Part shown: piece by piece, positions 1 to 11,900 of the stretch
Layout of the letters: every line of letters starts with the position of its first letter
Position numbering within the stretch: position 1 is the stretch's first letter
Assembly: GCA_029721435.1 (NCBI GenBank)
Contig: CM056580.1
Location: 72,441,367 to 72,505,366 of the forward strand
DNA from: Gymnothorax reevesii
Taxonomy: Eukaryota; Chordata; Actinopteri; Anguilliformes; Muraenidae
Direction of reading: 5' to 3'
DNA: 64,000 nt
The notes under the pieces: generated by a model
Database searches by the model: none
Seen by the model: the letters and a program-made list of their open reading frames with translations, nothing else
What the model was told of the DNA's origin: nothing
Made by a program: the position numbers and the translations under genes

Positions 1-162
1 CTATCAGGAAAATTAATCAGCACTAATGTTCCATTTCTGATTCAGTTACACATTTCCAGTTGTTTTTTTAAATCATTAAATACATTCTACTTCCCATTGA
101 ATGAGTAGTTTATTAGTTCATGAATACAAAATTGACTTATTGTCAGTTTACATTTATACACA

Positions 163-873
163 CAGTGGGGTCCAGAAGTCTGGAAATAATCAAAAAGTTT
201 GAGGAGGTAGAAACATTTTAAAACACAAACATTTTATTTCATGCGAAATCACGGAAGAAATATTTAATATTCTGCAATATTCATAGTTTTGGGCAGCAAA
301 AAAAATTGAGCATATTTAAGGTGTTAACCATGTTATTCCTTTGTCCAAAAAGTGAGATCTGCTTGAGTTTTATCCCATCCTTTGAAGCACGGATTAAGAT
401 GACACTCTGTTAGGTTTTATCTAAATGAACTTACTGTATTGATATGGCTGTGCCCCAAGCTAAAGAAAGGCCAAAATCAACGAAAGTACTGTCAATAGAA
501 GGCTGTCTAGTAGCGGTCCGCAGGATGAGCAGCTGTCTTGAAACCACATCACTGGAAGGGCTAAACGCTTGGCATGGGCTAAGCGATACAAGCATTTCAT
601 GTTGAATCACCAGAAAAATTCCAATTTACTGATGAATCCAAGTTTGAAATGTAAGGGAGTAACAAAAAATGGATGTTTGGCATCAAAAAGGAGAATACCA
701 AACCAACAGGGAAACTAGATGATGCACACTCTATAGAGATGCAAACCCACGCCTCTTGTTGACTTTGACCTTTGACCTTTCAACCTCAAAATGCAAATTT
801 GGACAAGGTACCCTAGGATCATCTACCCCACCAAGTTTGGTCACCCTAGCTTCAGTGGTGTGTCGCGTGGACA

Positions 874-914
<41 letters not shown>

Positions 915-1532
915 GGTGCTAAACTGTATACCCGGCGTGGGTAACTAGTTGGAGGGAATATTAAAGCCTGGGGGTTGCACACCTGCACTGAATCATACAT
1001 CAAGACAATGGAGAAGTACCACTCCATTCTTCAGAGACATACTATACCCTGTGGTCTGCACCTTCAGAAGTATTATGAAGTGTATTGACCCCAAATGCAC
1101 CACAAAGCTTTGCCAGAACTACTTGAAGACCAAAATAGACCAACGATTCCTGACTCCCATGGACTTTCCTCCACAGTGATCCCATTTAACATTCATGGGG
1201 AGTTTTGAAGACCGAGAAAGTCATACATCTTGAGACATCACAAAAAGCTGTTTTTAACATTAATAAATTATACTGGTTGGGCCATCCGGCCTTACATAAA
1301 CTTGCTGAGTCCACATCAGCTGCAATGCATGCTGTCTTTAAAACAAAATGGTAGACTGCCAAACACTCAAATTTCTGAATTTTCAGAGTATTTATGTCCA
1401 TTTTTTAAATGATTCTTTTCTCTTTTTAAGCTGATATTATCACTTATAATGGGAAAAAAACTATATTAAATTCAAAAAGAATGCACAATGGAGGTATGTT
1501 CCTCAGTGGTCTCAGACATTTGGACCCTACTG
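163..1532 (+). mobile_element. Tc1-like DNA transposon, decayed
   Basis: The ends are inverted repeats: CAGTGGGGTCCAGAAGTCTG at the left, and the reverse complement of a closely similar string at the right, followed by TA. Between them the plus strand still shows Tc1 transposase words in broken frames. RLAWAKRYKHF and a TDESKF-like stretch lie near 560-640, QNYLKTK near 1110, and MDFPPQ near 1160, followed by a stop where SPDLN is normally found. The copy has many stops and frameshifts and is split by a separate insert at 741-944. Family knowledge: Tc1 transposases cut and paste at TA. Inference: an old, dead copy. Confidence 0.8.
741..944. repeat. (CA)n-bearing repeat inserted in the Tc1 copy
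   Basis: The segment starts with ACCCACGCC and ends with GGCGTGGGT, a short inverted pair. It carries tandem TTTGACC words near 763-780 and a (AC)n microsatellite at about 874-911. The flanking Tc1 coding words would be nearly contiguous without it, so it is an insertion. I do not recognise a coding capacity. Repeats with this TTTGACC plus CCACCAAGTTTGG plus (CA)n layout recur in fish genomes as far as I remember, but I cannot name the family. Confidence 0.5.
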
Positions 1533-2099
1533 TATAGTGTGCACATAAATACATGTTTCATCCATTACATCCAATATGAGTCAGGTATCCAATAAGGCCA
1601 ATATTACCTATCCAAAGGTTGACTTGAATGATATAGGTCAGCGTGTGCAATACTCCATGATACCATAAGCTTCAACATGCATCCTCCCCAGCTTGAGACT
1701 TGAGGGTGTATCGCCATCAGAAAGAGTTCAGGAATTTTGTAGAAAAAACAATTTTATTAGAGTTTTGATTTTAAAAAATCAAGTCAATTTATTTTATTTT
1801 CCCGCCAATTATCATTCAAGTTAGAAATACATCAAAATATTAGAAAAAGTTACAGCCAATTAGACTCAGAATAGTTTATTCATATGGGTGGCAAAAATAG
1901 CTATTGCAGATGATGCGTCATGTGGGAGTCTCGCAGCAGAAGTAAAAATATGGTGATTGTTTCCCTGCTTTTGGTAAATAAGCAATTTGTGATATTCCGT
2001 TCCTGAGCCCGCAGGAGGTCGGTGTTGGTTCGATGTGTGGACAGGTGGCTTCAGAAGGGTCAAATTTCCACTATGGTCTAATTTTCTCCTAAGTTCTTA
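1533..2099. other. Intergenic, nothing recognised
   Basis: AT-rich sequence between two Tc1 copies. Only short chance reading frames are present and I see no repeat structure. Confidence 0.5.
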
Positions 2100-3297
2100 C
2101 ACTGCCTGGCCAAGTTGCACACGCTAATATTCTTTTTGGACTGCCTTTCACTTTGATCATGATGTCCATTCATCTTGGCAATGTTCTGACAATCTTTTGC
2201 AATGATACATCATTTAGATTTGCATTAATTTTAGGCTGAGATAATGTATTGAAAATAGGGAACCAAAACTACTCCGTAAAGCCTTCCTAAACACATCGCA
2301 AAGACTTTCAGTTGGTTAAGCCAGGACACTGGTGACCGATTCATATGTGAAAATGATTTCTCAAGCTCTCTGAACCATTCTCGCAGTTTGGACCCAGTGA
2401 GTCTTGGAATTGTTATCCTGGGACATGCCTGTGCCATCAGGGATTTTTAAAAAATCCATTGATGGCATAACCTGGTCATTCGATACATTCAGGTAGTCCC
2501 CTAACTTCATTTTATTGCTGCATAACATTGCTGAGCCGCGACCTGACCAAATGAAGCAGCCCCAGATCATAACACTGCCTCCAGAGGCTTGTACAGTGGG
2601 AATTACAGATGATAGATGCATTGCTTCATGGGCTTCCTTTCTTATCCTGATGTGTGCATTGCTCTGGAAATGAGTCTGTCCTCATCAGACCATATGACCT
2701 TTTTCCACTGCTCTATAGTCAAATCTTTCAGCTCAATAGCAAATTGAAGTCCTTTCTTGCAGAATATTCTCACTAACAAGTGGCTTTCTTGAGCCCGTGC
2801 AGCTGTTTAGTCCTGTAAGTTCTCGTAGCATTGTGCTTGCTCTAAATTTCAAAATTACGCAATGAGTTCTACTGTCAATTTTTTATGAGATTCCCCCAAA
2901 TGTTTTAATGATCTCTGATCTCCATCACTCATGACTGATCACATTTCTTCCGCAAAGCTGACAATTCAACACTATCCTTACGGGTTGAAATAACCGAATT
3001 ATTAAATTGAATAATTGGGTTTTAATAACCCAGTTATTCTTAACCCAATTTCTGTGTTTCCAGAAATCTCCTTATTATTTATTTATTTTGCTTAATGCAA
3101 GCCCCTCTTGAAATGCAGAGATATCTTGACCATGACCATGGCATGCATCTTCCGACTTGATTGTTTAAGAAAAGCTAGACACTGCAGAGTGATAATAATT
3201 GTTGCCTGCTAAAACATTAATCCCTGGAATAATGATTCAGTCATAGGCTGTTGATAGCTGACTTCAATCCAAGGGGCAACTTTTTTTTAGCAGATGA
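2100..3297 (-). mobile_element. Tc1-like transposon, CACTGCCTGGCCAA family
   Basis: The left end is TA followed by CACTGCCTGGCCAAG. The right end is a degraded T-rich terminus near 3275-3297. On the minus strand, residues recognisable as the middle of a Tc1 transposase (GGSVMIWGCF, then QDNNSKTHW, normally QDNDPKH) lie at 2400-2600. Further catalytic-domain words sit at 2231-2437 in another frame. Related but differently deleted copies lie at 22636-23179 and 54686-55715, all in the same orientation. The transposase is disrupted by frameshifts. Confidence 0.75.
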
Positions 3298-4079
3298 GCT
3301 TATGTCATGGCCTGTTTGTCCGTCGTTCGTCGTTGTCGTTTGTCGTCCGTAAACATCTTCTCCTCCAAAACCACTGGGCCTATGAAGCTGAAACTTGACA
3401 GGTACCTTCCTACCCATGAGGACACCAAAATTTGTTCAAGGCGTTCCGATCCGCCACGGCGGCCATATTGAAAATCGCATAATTCGCCATCTGAAAGCTA
3501 TTTATGCACATATTCAGCTGAAATTTGCTATGTAGCTAGTACGTGGCAAGATACATCACATATCTAGTTTAAGTTAAACTGCTTCTTACACACCCTGAAG
3601 TGGTCAGGTGAGCTACAGGGCCCGTGGCACTATTTTTTTGGTATTGCACTGTAGATGTGTATTAAGACCAAGGTATATTGCTGTGGAAATCAGACCATTG
3701 CACCAGGTGCACCACAACAGTTAAAAAGACAGCAAACCTGACTATGCTCAGAGGTTGATTTGTCATGAAACAGCCAATGCCATATGCATCTTTTTACTGA
3801 CCCAAACCTGAAATGAATGAGACAGGTGGACAGGAGTTCAGGAGAGTCAGGAGGACAAATATTTGAGGAGACCATGGGAGCTGCTGTATCAAAACTATTT
3901 GCAAGGTGATGGCATTGGTATGGTAAGGACGGGGCTGTGAGATGACGATGTGGCCTATTGTGAGAAGCTGAGTCAGTTTTATGGCCACAGAATTAAAGTG
4001 GTTCAAGACACCCAACACTTAACCGACTTACTGATGCAGAGTGCAAGGCTAGCGATATAGAGGATTGATTAATCCTGTC
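3298..4079. other. Unidentified repeat-like segment and intergenic DNA
   Basis: The part at about 3310-3480 begins with a tandem GTCGT/CGTC-rich run and continues with a segment (CCACTGGGCCTATGAAGCTG onward) resembling a non-coding repeat I have seen in fish sequences but cannot name. The rest to 4079 shows nothing I can identify. Confidence 0.35.
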
Positions 4080-4272
4080 TGCCTTACATTATATGTTAGA
4101 AATCTGAAAGAAACCTGAGAATATTAAAAAAAAAATCTGGAAATATTTTTGGAAAGCTGAGTATACTGAGTGAAAAAATGAGAATAGATGATGAAACCTA
4201 AGAAAATTAAATATCAATTTGTAAATGATGACTAAATACCTGAGAATGCTGAATCAAACATGAGAATATATT
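4080..4272. repeat. Degenerate CTGAGAAT-type tandem repeat, left part
   Basis: Loose repeats of words such as CTGAGAATA, CTGAGTATACTGA and ATGAGAATA recur every 20-40 bases. The same texture resumes at 5745-5930 beyond the Tc1 element, so one degenerate minisatellite appears to have been split by that insertion. Confidence 0.45.
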
Positions 4273-5742
4273 CAAAACCCAACGTTGTGTAAAATGTGCT
4301 TATAAACGGCGTGCAATGATTTGCAAATCTTATAAACCCACATTTTTTGCACAATAGGACATAGACCACATATCAGATGGTAAAATGTCTCACTTTCAAC
4401 ATTCCATGAAAAAATATTAGCTCATTTTTAAAATTGATGGCAGCGACACATCTCAAAAAAGTTGGGATGCGGCAACAAAAGGCTGGAAAATTAAGTGGTA
4501 CTAGTAAAAAAATAACTGGAGAAGCATTTTGCAACTAATGAGGTTAATGGGCAGCAGGTCAGTATCATGACTGGGTGTAAAAAGAGCATTTTGGAAAGGA
4601 AGAGTCTCTCAGAAGTAAAACTGGAAAAAAAAAACTGCATTTAAAAATTGGAGAACAATTTTCGAAAAAAGTTTCTTGATGTAGATTTATGAAGACTTTG
4701 AATATTCCACCATCTACAGTACATAATATCATCAAAAGAAATTTCCTTGCGCAAGGGACTTGGATGCTTGTGATCTTCAGGCCCTCAGGCAGCACTGCAT
4801 AAAAAACAGGCCTGTTTCTGCACTGGCATTCACTGCATGGGCTCAGGAAAACTTCCACAAATGCAAGTAAAAGCTGTATCATGCAAAGAAGAAGCCATAT
4901 GTGAACACGATCCAGAAATGCCGCCTTCTTCTCTTGGCCAAAGCTGAGGACTGAGGCAAAACGGAAAACTATTCTGTGGTCAGATTAATCGAAATTTGAA
5001 ATTCTTCTTGAAAGTCATGGACGCCGTGTCATGCAGACTACAGAGGAGAGAGACCATCCAGCTTGTTATCGGCGCTCAGTTAAAAAGCCTGCACCTCTGA
5101 TGGTATCGGGTTGCATTCGTGCCTATGATGAGGCCAGCTTACACATCTGGAAAGGTACTATCAATGCTGAAAAGTATATACAGATTTTACAACAACATAT
5201 GCTCCCATCCAGACAATGTGTCTTTAAGGGCAGGCCTTGCACATTGCAGCAAGACAGTGCTTAACCACATACTGCGCAACAGCATGGCTTTGCAGTAGAA
5301 GAGTCTGGGTGCTGAACTGGCCTGCAGTCCAGACCTGTCACCGATAGAAAATACTTGGCGAATCACAGAATGAAAAAGAAGGCAAAGAAGGCCCAGGACT
5401 GCTGAGCAGCTGGAACCCTTCATCAGACAGGAGTGGGACAACATTACCCTCTCAAAACTCCAGCAATCGGACTCCTTACTTCGCAGTCATTTATGTAGTC
5501 TTGTTAAAAAAAGAGGGGATGCTACATAATGGTAAACATAGCCCTGTCCCAACTTTTTTGAGGTGCGTTGCTGTCATGAAATTCAAAATAAGCTAATATT
5601 TTTCATGAAATGGTAAAATGTCTCACTTTCGACTTCTGATACGTTGTCTATGTTCTATTATGAATAAAATATGTGTTTATGAGATTTGCAAATCAATGTA
5701 TTCTGTATTTATTCACGTTTTACACAACGTGGAATTGGGGTT
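4273..5742 (+). mobile_element. Tc1/mariner-superfamily transposon, decayed
   Basis: The inverted ends share AACGTTGTGTAAAA and GATTTGCAAATC (left about 4281-4330, right about 5682-5730). The plus strand carries transposase remnants. The reading frame 5031-5264 contains a GTINAEKYIQ-like stretch and GRPCTLQQDSA, with a catalytic Asp codon at 5253. The later LNWPACSPDLSPIEN-like block lies near 5313-5350 in a different frame, so at least one frameshift separates Asp from Glu, and a stop follows the Asp. Family: the teleost element whose ends contain TTTTACACAACGT. Confidence 0.8.
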
Positions 5743-5935
5743 TGTATATATGACAATACAAATTGAAAACCTGAGATGATTGAATGAAGCAAGAGAATGA
5801 ATAATAAAACCAGATAAACTACAATGGGTACAGATATTGGAAATCTGAGTATATTTAGAGAAACATGACAATATAGACAGAATATTTGTGAATCCTGAAT
5901 GAAAAAGTGTGTATTTAGAGTGCACTTTCACACTG
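5743..5935. repeat. Degenerate CTGAGAAT-type tandem repeat, right part
   Basis: Continues the loose CTGAGA/GAGAATGAATAA texture of 4080-4272 on the other side of the Tc1 insertion. Confidence 0.4.
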
Positions 5936-5967
5936 TTTATAGGTCAAATTTCTGATATGTGCATAAA

Positions 5968-6465
5968 CAGAGAGCACCATAATTTATTGGACAGCGACAC
6001 ATTCTTTGGAATTTTGGTTCTTTTGTCCAAGTCAATCACTGGACATAAATTTGGTTGAGAAGAGGAGTCTGAAATGAAGAAGTCCCTGCAACAAGCGAGA
6101 ACTGAAGACGGCTGCACCACAGGCCTGGCGGCGCATCACCAGAGAACACGACCAGCAGCTGGTGATGTCGGCATCACAGACTCCAAGCAGTGGTTCCATG
6201 CAGAGGATATGCAGCCAAATATGAAAAATGATCACTTTACTTTGCGTCATCTTAAAATGTCCAGTATGTTTTGATGTATCCAAAATTAGGACATAATGTG
6301 TACAAAAGGCCCTATCATTTCAAAACGGTTCATCTAATGTGGAGGAAAAACACCTGCAAATTAAAGCTGCAGCATAAATATGACACAATAGAAATTGACA
6401 GAATCCATTTCAATATCTGCTTTAAAAAAAACCAGAAGAATGTTAATCACTTTGGGCACCATTAA
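5968..6465 (+). mobile_element. Deletion derivative of a Tc1-like element
   Basis: The left end CAGAGAGCACCATAATTTAT resembles the end of fish Tc1 elements that begin CAGTGCCCTCCATAAT. Interior text at 6074-6290 (KKSLQQART, LAAHHQRTRPAAGD) matches the 3' part of that family as I recall it. About 500 bases remain, so most of the transposase gene is missing. The right end (GGGCACCATTAA near 6455) is less clear. Confidence 0.55.
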
Positions 6466-7890
6466 TTGATTTCATAAACTGAACACACTAGTTTAAGGTT
6501 GTGTGGTCCACTGTCCTAGATTCTTGTTGAGCCTGTCTTTGGTCTTGGCTGCATCGCATGCTTGTGGCCTAATCTTTGTGTGTGGCTACTGAGGTGGGAG
6601 TTGGCGGGGTGCTTGGGGTAGGCATGCCTCGCGGGATGTCGTGCGGGGCCTTGCAGGGTGGGTGGTGGTGCCCCCTTCGGTTACTGGCTTGCCCTTCTAT
6701 GGTCTCGGGGGGTGGTGGTCTGCGGGCTTGGGTTCGGTGCGTGTGCCCTTGTAGTGGTCCCTGTATATGAGTCTTTTCCCTGCGATGGCCTGGCCAGTCC
6801 CCTTCTGGGGCCTTCACTGGAGGGTGGGGTGGGGTGGGGGCTGTCAAGGTGTCTCTTTGCTCTTTGCTGGGGCGGGGCTGCCAGTGTAGGGGTCCACAGG
6901 GTGCGTGGATGTGTGCCTCTGCCCTCATGCCCAGCTCTGGCTGCCAGACGCAATCTCTCAGAGTTGCTGCCCGTTTGCTCCCGGGCAGCTGCTGGTTGTG
7001 GTGTTGGCCTGTCCTCCACAGGGGGGGTTGGGGCATGAGGCTCTTCCTGGGGGCTGTGTTGGGGGTTTGGATGCTACGCTTCATCCTCCAAGACACTGCA
7101 AACTCCTATGGCTTTGGAGGGGTGGCTTGGATCTAGGTAATGATCTGCCCATGTCCAGTCCGCTCTGTAGGCTTTTCCCTACCTGTCTTGATGCTTTACT
7201 CGCCTCGCGGCCTCTGTTGTCCTCTTTTTAGAGAGGCCACCTTGCAGCGGCATGGTGGCGGGTTTGTGATATGCCTCGGGGCTGCCTCCAGCGGCTGGAA
7301 GGGCTTCTTCACTGCTCCAAGCACTTGGCACGAATCCAACACACACACACACGCACACACACTAAATCCCTGGTGTTGTTTTTGTTTCACCGAATACATC
7401 AATTTAATTTTCTTGTTCTTTCCTTTTTTCTCTTTTTACATTTTTTTTCTCCTTACTTCTACCCGCTTCTCTTTTAGTAGGAGGAACCAATGTACTATCC
7501 TAAATGTACTTATGCAAAAGCGAAACGGTAGATATGGAAAAAAATGCTATTTTGTAATATGCATGTTGTTTCAATGGTTAGATGTTGCTGTTGTTGTTGC
7601 CGGCTGTGTTAATTAGGCAGCTGTTCCTCTGGCATTGCGCTGGGGCTGGGGAGCTCAGGTGCTGTTATCATAAGAACAATATGGTGCTGCAGTGTTTTTG
7701 GTTGTAGATTGGGTGAACCTTGAGAATTTGGAGGGTTGTTGTTGTTTCACCGCTTCCCGGTTGGTCTCTGGCAGCGCGAAGGGTGGTGGGGGTATGAGGA
7801 TGAATTTGGCCCTGTTTTGGAGTGGGACGTCCTATTGCTGGCCCATTGGCTGCCATTGGATGGCAGCTACCAGAATAAAGCACAAAATCA
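6466..7890. repeat. G/T-rich non-coding repeat, family unknown
   Basis: Base composition changes sharply near 6540. A G- and T-rich plus strand runs to about 7340, followed by a T-rich stretch at 7380-7470, with a CA-rich run at 7338-7361 and an AATAAA-like word near 7873. Minus-strand frames of up to 175 codons (6569-7096) are proline, threonine and arginine-rich without any domain I recognise, which fits biased composition rather than a gene. It may be the 3' region of a LINE or a non-autonomous element. Confidence 0.4.
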
Positions 7891-9500
7891 TAAAACATAG
7901 TCCCTTAGAGTGCAGGTGCTTATTACTACCTTGTTTACTCCTATTTCCTTGTTTACTACCTCCTTTACTCCTTGTTTACATGCCGCCAAATTGGCATGTA
8001 TTGAGAGAAACACACCTTATCAGTCTCATGTCATGATGAAATTCAAGGTTCTTTCTCAACCAGACTGGATGGCACAAGGGGTAAAAAAAGGCAAACAGTC
8101 CGCACTTCAAACTTCTTTCTTAGAATACAGAACCAAATTTTTTTTTAAAATCTATGCAATGAATCCAATGAATTATGGTGCTTACTGTAGTGCTCAATCC
8201 CCAAGTCAACTGCGACAAATTTCTTTAAATTTGCCTCACAGCCACAGAAATCAAGGTCTTCCATGTCAAAACAAATAATCTGCCTGGTTGTATAATGCCA
8301 GCCCATTTGCCCCAAATAACAATTGGATACAGGGTGATCTTGCTGAATTATCGCAGCTTCAGCCCCTACTTCCTACTGCAGCCCAATCCAGAAAAGCAAC
8401 TCTCTGTTAACCACATTTAAACAAACCATTGCATGCAAATAACCAGATGTTATTTAATGTAATTTAAGTAAATTAGTCTTTATTTGTTGTTTATTGTTGC
8501 AATGATGGTAAATGAGCCATTAGACTTTTAATGAGATGGTATTAAATGCGAACGGAAGCTAATTTTATTTGCATAGCAAGGGGCCTCCCATTGCCACCAG
8601 TGTTACTCCTCAAACTGTAACATTTTCAGAAAATCATGGGGCCAGTCCTTACTCCACAGTGACAGACTCACCTTCCTTGAGAAAAGAAGACACTCATTCC
8701 GTTTGAACTGTTAAGAATATAGAATCTAAACTGTATTCTAACTCTAACCCAGAATAAATCTTAAAAATTCAAAATGCAGTATTTGATTGATGGAATTCAA
8801 GTATCTGGTTGCCATCCCCTTGTTACCTCACACAGGCTTTAGCAAACAGCAACTCACAATAAAGATGTTCATATAATGTTCATAAGACAATGCATGTTTA
8901 ATTAAAGTAGCATGAACTGTAAACAGATAGTGTAAACAAGAAGTTCATGTAGAAATCAATTCACAAAATATGTACTTCTATGCATTTTGCCTTTTTTGAA
9001 AGATAATTTTGCCAAGATTTTTTTTGGCAAGTAATATTTCCCAACTTCCTGTCAATTTTCCTTTACATCCCTTTTTATCGTATATGTAACTCAGCCATGC
9101 AGAGTATATCACTGCATATTATATATATCAAATATTCATGAGTATGTGTTACGTTAACTTGGGTCAAAGAGCAAAATACATAAATAACAAAAAAAAGGAC
9201 TTATATAAAATATAGACAACACTGGAAAATAAATGTGCAAGGGAATTATGCCAGGCAGACAAAAAGTAAACTAAAAACAAAGATTTGTTGTATCACAATG
9301 GGAGTTGGGGAAACAAAACTTTATTTCTTTTTGAGTTTTTAACTGCATAATGATTCTGAGACATGTTATCGCAACTGACCTAAAAATATATCTGATTTTT
9401 GTTTGTACTATGGAGCTGCTACCTCTTCTGTCAAAGTACAACAGTAGTTGGCCAGCATTGATAGATTTCACTGGCTCTGAGACTTAGTCCATGGGCTACT
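7891..9500. other. Intergenic, nothing recognised
   Basis: AT-rich, with short chance frames only. I see no terminal repeats, RNA gene or domain. Confidence 0.5.
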
Positions 9501-10685
9501 TGAGATGATTCGCTCAGGAACCAGTCGCGAGAACCAAGCAATGCAGAAGATCTGATTTTATTGATCAAGGAAAATCCCCCGCAGGGCAGAAGGCAAAGAT
9601 ACAAAGTACACTGTCCAAAAATCACAGTTGGGCAAAAACAGAGTCGAAAACCAGGGCAGCAATCACAGTACTCGCGGTTGGACAAAAATATGTTTGGTAC
9701 ACTGGCATGTCAGAGAAGCAAAGCCAAAATCCAGTGGGCGTAATCCAAACCGTAACCAGGGCAACAATCACAGAATTCGTAGTCGGGCAGAAATGGGTCA
9801 AAAACACACATGCAACGATAATCCAACATGCAGAGCCAAAAATCGTAAGTCGGACAGTCCAGTCAGAATAGTAACACTATGAGTACAAGGCGAATACGAA
9901 AAGCAGCACAGGTAAACAAGAGATATACACTCCTGGGAGATCACATGATACATAGAACACAGGTGCAGGAAATGAGGCGAATTATAGGGAACAAGAGGGA
10001 GAACCTAATCACATAAAATAGGCAAAAGCCAAAACGCAGACAGGGATCACGAGACAATCTTATAGACAGACATACGGCTCCGGTCAAGGACTTCTAACTT
10101 GCATAGATAATGAGAGAAAGGACAGTGTGAGCAGGTGTGGACAATCCACAGAAACACAGCAGAGAAGATTAGGGAGAGACAAGGGGCGGAGACTAGAACA
10201 GGGCGAGTGCTGAGAGCTTGTTAATCAATTAGTAAGTGCAGCTATACAATCCCTAGTGCTCGTTTGTAAGTTAGTATTATATACAATGTTAGTTGGATTA
10301 GTAATTCTAGCAAAAACAACAAACCTATTTTTGGTTAGAAAAATAGACAAGTAAGGTGAAGGAAGTAAACGAGATTGGAAGGAGTGGTTGAAATCCAAAA
10401 ACCTCAGCCTAAGAGTGACACGCAATACCGGAGCTGTGAGCAATGACAAGACAAGAGACCAGATGGGGGAGACAAAGTGCAATGCATGGTAGAAACAAAA
10501 ACGTGGACCGGAAAGAAACTATGGTAAAAAGTAAAACATGGAAAAACTAAACTAAGACAATACATGAACAATTCTCAGTTACCAAATCGCAATACACATT
10601 ACAAAGAATAGTCAGACATTGCAGACATCCAAATCCAAATCAGACAGAACATCAAAACATGGCAAAGCGGATCAGAATCATAACA
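9501..10685 (-). mobile_element. Solo LTR, 1185 bp, with 5-bp target duplication
   Basis: The block is bounded by TGAGATGATTC at the left and GAATCATAACA at the right, an imperfect inverted pair with TG...CA ends. CTACT stands immediately outside both ends (9496-9500 and 10686-10690), a perfect 5-bp target site duplication. On the minus strand an AATAAA lies near the 3' end (plus 9557-9562), which sets the orientation. No gag or pol coding lies between. This is the expected product of recombination between two LTRs. The family was not identified; a gypsy or ERV source is inference. Confidence 0.75.
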
Positions 10686-10779
10686 CTACTAGGGGTCCAC
10701 ATGCATTCCGGTCACAGCTGGACCTCTCTAGTATGCTGCTGTGCCCCTTGGCCTGCTGCATTAAAAAAAGATGGAATTA

Positions 10780-11269
10780 AGTGGTACATAATATAGCACC
10801 AGCTATATGTATGTCATGATGTCACTGCGGACATGTACTGAAATGAAGACCACAATGGAAAAAAATGAGTCACATTTTCACATTGTGGAGAAATCATGAA
10901 TTAAAGATTCAAAATGATCTTAGAAACACTGAAAAAATATGCAAAAATATCAAATATTACATAAAATATATAATATTATTATATATTATAATGTATTATA
11001 CTAATATAAAAAAAATACAAAAATGCAAAATTTGGACTCTGATTGTTTTTCCTTTGTGGTCTTCAAATGTTAGGGGTGGGGAAAATAAATTTTATTTATT
11101 TTTTTTAAAAAAGGAGCTTAATACCATTCCAGTGATACCTGGTTTGACCAGATATTTTGAAAGAAAATGAGTGATTTCACTTATTTTATTTCCACTTACC
11201 CCTGATATTTCAACCCATGTTCACAGTGATGTCATGACATATATATGGCTGGCACTGTATTATGTAACA
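10780..11269. mobile_element. Fold-back MITE, about 490 bp
   Basis: The left arm (about 10780-10828: GTACATAATATAG, then CAGCTATATGTATGTCATGA) is repeated as an imperfect reverse complement at about 11222-11269. The interior is AT-rich and non-coding. The arms are about 45 bases. I did not find a clear target duplication. Confidence 0.6.
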
Positions 11270-11465
11270 TTTAAAGGAAACCGAACCTCAGTAAATTTCT
11301 ATCCATCATACTCTCGATGATAGAGAATCATTTAATTTGATGTATCGATGTAGAATGTTGTCTATACACAATCATCATGATTAACTGCCAAGCGTGCAGG
11401 TGTACAAATGGCAGCATTAAAAGCGAAGGAAAGAGCCATTCATGCCATTTCATGCCATTCCTGAT

Positions 11466-11730
11466 CCATTAAAGAGTTTGCATGTTCTCTCCGGGTTCAC
11501 TTGGGTTTCCTCCGGGTACTCTGGCGTCCTCCCACAGTCCAAAGACACACGTCAGGCTGCTTGGAGATGCAGAATTGTGCATAGGTATGAGTGTGAGAGT
11601 CAACGGCGTTTGTATGTTGGCGAGCTGGCCAGGGTGGGTCACAACCTTTGGCCCTGAACCAGCTGGTATAGGTCCCAACTCCCCCGCGACTCCAGGGAGG
11701 AAGAAGTGGTATAGACAATGGATGGACGGT
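11466..11730 (+). repeat. Mermaid-like teleost repeat ending in ATGGATGG
   Basis: Contains the words GAGTTTGCATGTTCTC, GGGTTTCCTCCGGGTACTC and CCCACAGTCCAAAGACA, and a 3' end reading GGAAGAAGTGGTATAGACAA then TGGATGG. This matches my memory of the widespread fish Mermaid-type interspersed repeat. Two minus-strand copies lie at 37612-37940 and 61930-62150. Confidence 0.7.
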
Positions 11731-11732
11731 GT

Positions 11733-11900
11733 ATCCAAGTCAATGGGATAAGTTAGCTAGCATGCTAATGCCTTTGACCATTAAAGTAATGAGTTACATA
11801 TAATTGTCATGGTAGATGCTTTAATTCATTAATTTACAGGCAAAATTGTTAGCATGCTAGCTAGCGAAGTATCCATCCAATTAACTTGAATAGACTACCA
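11733..11900. repeat. Palindromic hairpin beside the repeat tail
   Basis: TTAGCTAGCATGCTAA near 11752 is mirrored by TTAGCATGCTAGCTAG near 11849. The flanks (TCCAAGTCAATGGGATA and its counterpart ending near 11895) extend the inverted match. It could be a small MITE. No coding. Confidence 0.5.

Noticed and set aside
3300..3360. CRISPR-like or short tandem array (GTCGT words)
   Set aside because: Irregular low-complexity repeats without spacers; this is eukaryotic DNA.
6569..7231. Frames of 98-175 codons on both strands
   Set aside because: Strong G/T bias makes stops rare; the peptides are proline, threonine, cysteine or arginine-rich and match no domain I know.
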